A stretch of DNA of 64,000 nucleotides from Neurospora tetrasperma FGSC 2508 (Eukaryota > Ascomycota > Sordariomycetes > Sordariales > Sordariaceae), in NCBI RefSeq assembly GCF_000213175.1, contig NW_009799102.1, forward strand, positions 214,178 to 278,177, read 5' to 3'. Under the pieces are notes generated by a model. It did no database searches and was not told where the DNA came from. It saw nothing but the letters and a program-made list of their open reading frames with translations. Position 1 is the stretch's first letter, and each line of letters opens with the position of its first letter. Shown piece by piece: positions 58,125 to 64,000 of the stretch. A program made the position numbers and the translations under genes.

Positions 58125-58159
58125 GGACACCCGGTAGCTGTCTTGTTTACTTTACCTCG

Positions 58160-60413
58160 ATCTTGGAGTTCCCATTGTGATAGATGTCATGGCTCTTCGG
58201 ACGCTGGTCGCGTACCAAAGGTATAGCAGATTGTTGATTCAAGTCAAGAGCGAGATGTCGAGTTGTTGTTTGGGAGCAAAAGGCAAGGTTACCCCTCAAT
58301 ATGCGGGTGCTTGAGTTATATACCTCTTCCATCCTACCCCCGATATCGGGTAATGAGTGATTTGCATGACGCCATTGCCAATACAGACGAGCGGGGTCGC
58401 CATCCGATTCCCCCCGTGTCTTGACTCACTCTTTCTCAAAAGATCTCGGCATACTTCTCGGCATACTGACCTTTTGTCCCCGGTGTTTCCGCAGCCAGCC
58501 GGCGCATCTCGGCCGTACTTAAGCGAGAATATTGAGATATATATGGCGCAATGTATCGCACCAATCATCGCAGAGGTGTGGTCACATATGCAACACCTCA
58601 CGTCTGATGTTTACATCTTGAAGACGTTGAAGAGATTAAAGGCCGCATCAGTGATCAGCAAGTGGCATGATGCCACCTTGGTCCCCCGCTTCAACCACCC
58701 TTCAGGCTCCCAACGGCGGGCGGAGTGGATGTCGCGGCCCTCCCGACCTTTAATATTGCGTACGACACCGGCGTCGTCCCTTGGGAGGGGCATCGCGTAA
58801 ACCAGCTTGTCCGGGTGCTACCTCGGCCTTGCCTTCACGGGGGTGCGGACAGTCGAGTTTCAATGTTGACGGCGAGAAGAAGAGCCTCAAGGACAAGTGT
58901 CAGAGCGCGCACGCCAATGTGATGGTCAGGGAGAAATCTCCCGGGCCGAACCCTTTTTCGCTTTCGATGGAAAGAATGATATGGCCGCGCTGTATCGGGG
59001 AAGGACGTTTGTTTACTGTCGACCTACTGTGATGTGCGACCACTTCGATAAGGCGCACGCGAAACAGCTCAGCGCCGAGAAGCAGATCGTATACAATCAT
59101 CCCCCCTAAAGAGGCGCCGTCCAGGCCGTCAAGAAGATCTTTATGACAAGTTGGCCGAGCACCTGCAGTGAAACTGGACCGTTTAGCTCTATAACTGAGC
59201 TGATCTAGCACGTCTGGCGTACAAGACTAGGTAATTGAACGAAGCGCGGAAGACATCAAGGCCTTTCCCAATGGAATTGTCTTGATAGTCTTTGACTGAG
59301 GCCGATCCGACAGGCTCTGCCATTACGTCCTGACGGATGTGATTGAGAAAGGGCTGTGGAAAGTCGCGCTTTGTGAAAATGTGTCATCGGAGTTTGCCGC
59401 ACAGCCACAATTACAAAGCCACATAACACTGGCCGCCACAACTTTTTTTTCAACGATGCAGTCGGGTGTCTCTTTCGGGACAACTATAGAGGCAGGTATA
59501 AAGCCACTTGAGCAACCGAATTGCCAATAATATCAATCCACGGGCGAACCGTCATTGTCATCAAACTTGTGAGACGGAAATAGCTGGAAGGCGGTCTGAT
59601 TACTAAGTGTCCTCACTGTATGTGACAGACTAGAGCGATCGGGACAGCTCGATCGCTTGACCACCAATGCCATGTCCCACTCAACCTACCCACTGAAGTC
59701 AATGATGGAGACAGAATAGTTCCTTGGTAGGTATCTTGGTGAGCTTGTGAACCACATGCGCTCGTTGGTGCGTGGATGATTGGGACTTCTGGAAAGACTA
59801 TGGCTACCTACCTATGGTAGCCAGTGGTGAAGCAGAACCGTCTAGCTCGCTGCGTACCTTCCGGTTTCGGTTCCGGCTGCCACCCCGGCGGCTCGATACG
59901 TGTCTGGCGGACCTTTGTTCGCCCAGGTCCTCACGTCTCCTCCGCGCCCGGCTGTCGTGCACGCTTCTCGGCCCGCCGACGTGCCGCCGCGCCCGGCCGC
60001 CCTGCCCGCGCCTGATGGTCCCAAGCAGGCCTCCTTGACACAGTTCGGCGTCCACGGGGGCTACCCGTGCCCCATCCACGGCACCCTCTCGTGCCCCTAG
60101 GGGCAAGAAGCAAGAACTCTGTCTTCTGCCAACAACCAATCGCCCAATCGGCGATTCTTTCAACGAACCGGCCCGCAAGGGCAATAACACTCTCCCCGCC
60201 GCCGAGGTATTTTGAGCATTTACCGCATACGGCTTCGGATGATCAGATCTGTGGACATGATATCGATCAGATAGAGGTAGGGAAAGAGAACTCCAGAAAA
60301 GGGGAAAATAAGAAGGGGGGGTGAGCATGCGCCCGACTGATTCGGGGATCAGCATTGCATACATCTGCGCGAAACATTATTTTTAAACCAGTTCGGAGTC
60401 CGGAATCCAGGGG

Positions 60414-60446
<33 letters not shown>

Positions 60447-61411
60447 AACCTTGTTCATGCCGGTAATGAGGGACGAAGTCTGCATCATTGGCGGTCGTTG
60501 CGACAGTCTCGAGTGCCTTGATTAAGTGCTCAAGTGGAATGAACTTGGACATCGTTTCCTTCACTTGCCCCGAGGGCAGAGTCAGGTCTCCTGTCTTCGG
60601 TAGAATACGTCAATGTACCCTCTCAGATGAGCGGTCTGAGGGCCGTTATACCCCTCGATACTCCCGGTGGCCGCGGACTGAATCTACCAGAGGTAGGCTG
60701 CGTTAATTACAAACTTTTGTTTTTCTTTCTCCAACACACTTGTGTTTCCTTGTGCTCTCAGAGAAGTGAACTTTGTACCTTCGTGCTGACTTCTTCCGTG
60801 CTCATCGTAGAAATAACTGAGAAATAGCGGCTTCCCTCCCGGGCCTAGTTCCGGATTGCCGTCGGTGTTGGGCCGGGTCTGTGATCCTGCTATGGGCCGT
60901 CGGCCCCCTGCTTCGGCGGCGCCCATTCCGGACCAGGTACGAGCGAATGGGCAGTAACGCGATCGCAAGTGAGCGAGTGTAAATTGACGTAGTCTACAAT
61001 AATAATCAGAATTTATCCTGATGGAAGTGTTCGGTCTTTCCGGAAAGCTGGGTTGACTGAATGCCGGTGGAGTGTCTTGCCCGTCATGACCTCGGAAATG
61101 GTGCATCGTGGACGTGGAATTGGGAGAGGATCAGGCCGCCTGGCTCTTCCAGTAGCTGAAGGTTGGTGGTCCTGGCGGGCAGTTGGGCTTGGCATATAAT
61201 TGTTAGTACAGTACGGGGTAAAGTCCAGCTGGTCCCCCGCAAAACTTGGTGGGTTCCGCCGGATCACCCCGCTCCACCAATTCCGCGTTCCCGAAGTACC
61301 GCATCAACGTCATCACCAGTCTTCAACTCTTTTCTCACCTCCCTCTCAACACATCAGAACACAACACAACACACTAGTTTCTCGCCCAAAAGGCACCAAC
61401 CCATCGACAAA
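58160..61411. other. 3.2-kb spacer between divergent nmt1 and DUF829-like genes
   Basis: No gene can be supported. Around 58780-59110 two overlapping plus-strand frames give protein-like strings (GEKKSLKDKCQSAHANVMV in one, DMAALYRGRTFVYCRP in the other). That could be a decayed gene, but no family is recognised. A GC-rich block at 59840-60060 is followed by a 31-base A run at 60414-60444. GGTAGGTA-type words occur near 59727 and 59805. The last 200 bases are the C/A-rich leader of the next gene. Confidence 0.4.
60414..60444 (+). repeat. Uninterrupted run of 31 A
   Basis: Thirty-one consecutive A bases in non-coding DNA, preceded by GGGG and followed by GAAACC. It has the same length as the run at 25768. 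No element body or flanking duplication was recognised. Confidence 0.95.
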
Positions 61412-62476
61412 ATGGCATCCACCATCAAAACAGTCACCAAAGACTCCTCCCCCCTCTCCTTCATGACCCGCCTCTCACAACACGTCTACCTCTACCGACC
61501 CTCCTCATCCACCACCTTGTCTCCAACAACAACAACCACCACCACCACCACCACCACCACACCCGGCAACCGTCCACCCCCAAAACTCATCCTCCTCTGC
61601 TCCTGGATGGGCGCCCGCGACCCCCACATCGCCAAATACATCACGCCCTACCAGGCTCTATTCCCCAGCACCCCCATCCTCCTCATCAAATCCGAGATGC
61701 AGCACGTCTTCCAGCCCAAGAGCTCCTGGCCCGACATGCAAGTTACCGTGCCCGTCCTGCGAGAGATTTTCGGTTCCGAAATGCTCCAACCTGGTTCCGA
61801 CAATTTTGGCTCCTCCACCACCGCTCTTACTTCCTCATCTCCATCAACACCACTTAACGATGAAGAAGACCAACCCACCCTCCTAATCCACCTCTTCTCC
61901 AACGGCGGTTCCGCCCAGCTTCTATCTCTGCACCACTACCTCCTCCAGTCCGAGTCCCGTCTCCGTCTCCCACCACACCTAACTATCTTCGACTCTGCGC
62001 CAGGACAAATAGCTTACTTCCCTACCTACCGCGCCCTCTCGCACGTTCTTCTCCCGCCTGTTTCCCGCGCTGGGTCCTCTTCTCTCTGGGATACCCTTCG
62101 CCGCTTGATTATCTCTCCCCTTCTTCACATGTGGGTCTCCCTCCTCTGGACGAGCAACTTCCTTTCCCGCCTGTTGAAACTACGCTTTTTGGAGTCTCCG
62201 CTTGAAAGAGCGGCAAGGGAGCAGAATGATAGGACGCCTGGGAAGGGGAGGGCGGAAAGGGAAAGGGGACGGATGTATTTCTATAGTGAGGAGGATGAGT
62301 TGGTGGGGTATAGAGATGTGGAGGCGCATATGGAGGGGGCGAGGAGGGGGGCTAAGGGGGTTAGAGGAGAAAAGTTTGCGGGGACGGGACATGTTGGGCA
62401 TGCGAGGGGGGAGGAGAATGCGGGGAGGTATTGGAGTTGTGTGAGGGGGTTTTGGGAGGGGGAGGGGTGGATGTGA
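61412..62476 (+). CDS. DUF829 / TMEM53-like alpha/beta-hydrolase (PaxU-like)
   Basis: A single exon encodes 354 residues from ATG 61412 (MASTIKTV). After a Thr repeat of 12 residues from an ACC triplet run, the domain opens with LILLCSWMGARDPHIAKY, the hallmark start of the DUF829/TMEM53 family. LLIHLFSNGGSAQ near residue 163 carries the likely nucleophile Ser in the SNGG turn. TIFDSAPG near 192 would hold the acid, and GTGHVGHARG near 326 the His. The segment ISPLLHMWVSLLWTSNFLSRLL looks like a membrane-associated helix. Fungal members include PaxU of indole-diterpene clusters, but no other cluster genes are nearby, so a role in secondary metabolism is not supported. The C-terminal third has strong G-rich codon use, unlike the C-rich first half. 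Confidence 0.85.
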   Translation: MASTIKTVTKDSSPLSFMTRLSQHVYLYRPSSSTTLSPTTTTTTTTTTTTPGNRPPPKLILLCSWMGARDPHIAKYITPYQALFPSTPILLIKSEMQHVFQPKSSWPDMQVTVPVLREIFGSEMLQPGSDNFGSSTTALTSSSPSTPLNDEEDQPTLLIHLFSNGGSAQLLSLHHYLLQSESRLRLPPHLTIFDSAPGQIAYFPTYRALSHVLLPPVSRAGSSSLWDTLRRLIISPLLHMWVSLLWTSNFLSRLLKLRFLESPLERAAREQNDRTPGKGRAERERGRMYFYSEEDELVGYRDVEAHMEGARRGAKGVRGEKFAGTGHVGHARGEENAGRYWSCVRGFWEGEGWM

Positions 62477-62792
62477 GGTTGCGGGGCGTGATGGTGAGGG
62501 GGATAGGGGTTGCGAGGATGAGTACGTGGGCGGGTGAGGAGATGGCTGCTCCTGGTTTGAAGATCAAGACGGGAGGATAGAACCGAACTAGAGAGTAAAT
62601 TCACCATAAAGATCTTCACAGAAGCATCTGGACCAGAATTCAAGGTAATCAACCACCACAAGATGTCCATTACAGGACGTAATCAATGAAATTGACGAGA
62701 CCTAAAATGCAAATGCCGGTTATCGTACCATGGACGTCCACTAAGCTCGGCCGTCACATGTAGGTGAATACCTAGGTAGTAGGTGGAAACCG

Positions 62793-64000
62793 TTACTGCT
62801 GCTCTGCCAACTCGTACTCCTCCGCCTTAACTTTGAAACCCCAATGACCGTCTCCTCCCTTCGTATAAACCACGAGTTGCTCGTGCTCGACGTCCCACTC
62901 GTGAGCGAACCCCTTCAGTCTTGATACCGAAGCATTGTCCTCAGCCTCTCGTAAGATATGCAGAAGACTCCGGGCGCTTTCATCCGAACAATGGGCCACG
63001 GCATTCATGAGCTCCAGTGGGCTCATTGAATACCCCCTATCAAGCTTCCAGAAACCCCAATGCATAAAAATAACAAGCAAAATGCCAACGATATGTGTGA
63101 TCATAGCCGCATGGTAACAGAGCTGTGCCCGCTCTTTGTTCGCCAACCACTGGCGCTCGGTTCTTTCCCCAATAAATGGGACGTATTGGGTCTCGTTGGT
63201 ATTCACGGCCACGATTACCGACACCCTCACTGCCAACTGCCGGTACATGTCGAGGATATCGTCCATGGGCGACAAAAAATCCAAATCGCATGGGTGTTCC
63301 CGGGTACTGCTAGACTGGATATCGGGCCTCCGGGCGTAAGCGGCTGCGATATGGCTTTGATAGCCCATACCGAAAGCGTCATCCTCATAGTGCCACCAAT
63401 ACTTGTCACGCATGGCGCCAAATCTGGTGCCATACAGACTTTGGCCCAACTTGGTAAATAGCTCCAAACAGCCTTCATATAGATTGGGTTGGCGCGGCAG
63501 AGGCAAGAAAGAACTGCCCAGGAAATCCTGGTAGTGGGAGAACATCAAGTCGTCCATGCTGCGGAACTTATTAGCCTCATTCATCTCTCAAGGCCAATGT
63601 GCGGTAGGGGTTGATTTTGATAGAACGTTGGACACATACGCTGTATTAGTGACAACCGTTGTAAATGTAATCGAGTTCCCCGTTATGTTGAACCGATATT
63701 GGACGATCGACGGCTCCAGCGCGCAGAAGTGGGTAACATAGTTCCCGGTACAGCCCGTCCCCGGTTTGTATGTAGAGTTTATGGTCAAGAAATGACCGCT
63801 TGGTCCCGTCTGGTTCCTGATACTCGTTGAAAAGAGCTGGACTGATTGCGGGCCGTCGCCTGGGGAAACGGAGTCGAGATTATATGGTCCACCAGCTGAG
63901 ACCGAGCACATTTCTAGCCATCCGAACCCCTACAGCAATGTTAGTTGTTTAATCTTCTCCCACGAGAAGCTTCCATCTTGAATCGTCAAAAAGACTTACA
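62793..64000 (-). CDS. Fungal membrane protein, 3' part only (runs off the right edge)
   Basis: Two exons are visible, 63929-63640 and 63558-62793, joined by donor GTATGT and acceptor CAG in frame (NTA|MDDL). A further intron lies at 63930-63999 with donor GTAAGT and a CTAAC branch sequence, so the preceding exon ends at 64000 and continues beyond the window. The visible 351 residues start GFGWLEMCSVSAGG, then a Thr/Asn-rich presumably extracytoplasmic part with Cys residues (GTGCTGNYVTHFCALEPSIVQY). A single clear membrane helix (MITHIVGILLVIFMHWGFW) sits about 100 residues from the end. The rest is soluble and ends YELAEQQ. This layout matches a large class of multi-pass fungal surface proteins without assigned function. 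Confidence 0.75.

Larger units (their letters stand above)
57958..58140 (-). promoter_or_regulatory. TPP riboswitch in the nmt1 leader
   Basis: On the transcribed strand the core reads CTGAGAAATACCGG, then CTTGATCTGGATAATACCAGC and GAAAGGAT. These match the conserved thiamine pyrophosphate aptamer elements (CUGAGA with AUACC, then YUGAUCUGGAUAAURCCAGCG). The 5' arm CCGGGTGTCC lies about 110 bases upstream near 58125-58135, with CCGG able to pair with the CCGG after CTGAGAAATA. Between them is an extended P3 helix: GTTGGTAC-type sequence near 58115 pairs with GTACCACG near 58020. Long P3 insertions are usual in fungal TPP riboswitches. In Neurospora NMT1 this aptamer controls choice of 5' splice site in the leader; the donors here are positioned for the same mechanism. 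Confidence 0.93.
57905..58155 (-). other. Predicted 5'-leader intron of nmt1 enclosing the riboswitch
   Basis: A strong donor, GAG|GTAAAG, begins at 58155. A second donor candidate, TTG|GTCTGA, begins at 58014, inside the aptamer at the conserved CTGAGA block. Candidate acceptors are CAG (exon resumes 57904-57905) and TAG (exon resumes 57913), preceded by a CTAAC branch sequence; the CAG is better spaced from the branch point. The nmt1 start codon follows at 57884. The arrangement fits alternative splicing of one acceptor to two donors. Confidence 0.65.

Noticed and set aside
59772-60038. 88-codon plus-strand frame rich in Arg, Pro and Leu
   Set aside because: Composition follows the local GC-rich block and no motif is present.

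Overview
This window is nuclear DNA of a filamentous ascomycete, most likely a Sordariomycete close to Neurospora or Sordaria. The evidence is genes broken by short introns of about 50 to 100 bases with GTRNGT donors, a fungal-type NMT1/THI5 gene with a TPP riboswitch in its 5' leader, two HET-domain genes, a has1 helicase, and scattered TACCTACC/GGTAGGTA words confined to spacers. From memory, has1 and nmt-1 also lie near each other in Neurospora crassa; I could not check that here. I see no rRNA gene, CRISPR array or intact transposon.

Layout, left to right. 388-7583 (-) encodes one giant protein joining a ZNFX1-like SF1 RNA helicase, an NF-X1 type zinc finger, a coiled coil and three CbxX/CfxQ-type AAA+ modules. 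8977-10793 (+) is a conserved fungal gene whose frame is broken by one base in a run of eight C. 11006-11091 is an intron-bearing tRNA-Arg(CCT). 11541-13814 (-) is a HET-domain protein and 15089-16025 (+) a Gln/Gly/Pro-rich glycine-zipper protein. 16879-19263 (-) is a 794-residue protein of unknown function, 20498-21598 (-) a short-chain dehydrogenase and 21927-25178 (-) a second, very large HET protein. 27521-29448 (-) is a three-KH RNA-binding protein, 33176-35232 (+) a secreted aspartic protease, 36043-37844 (-) the DEAD-box helicase Has1 and 43822-45354 (+) a bifunctional 6-phosphofructo-2-kinase/fructose-2,6-bisphosphatase. 47345-54550 (-) is a giant disordered and coiled-coil gene read through a single in-frame UAG. 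56689-57884 (-) is nmt1, with its riboswitch and upstream ORFs reaching to about 58160. 61412-62476 (+) is a DUF829/TMEM53-like hydrolase, and 62793-64000 (-) is the 3' part of a membrane-protein gene that runs off the right edge.

Most genes are unrelated housekeeping or accessory functions. The two strongest points for follow-up are these. First, the in-frame UAG in the giant coiled-coil gene leaves 497 further codons open in the same frame; it sits in the UAG context that the A-to-I mRNA editing of Sordariomycete fruiting bodies prefers. Second, the nmt1 leader can be read in detail: a TPP aptamer, two candidate 5' splice sites 141 bases apart and two overlapping upstream ORFs lying between them. 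The helicase-AAA fusion and the unidentified 794-residue protein are further candidates for undescribed biology.

Exon boundaries were placed by hand from splice motifs, frame continuity and family motifs. They are predictions, not transcript data.
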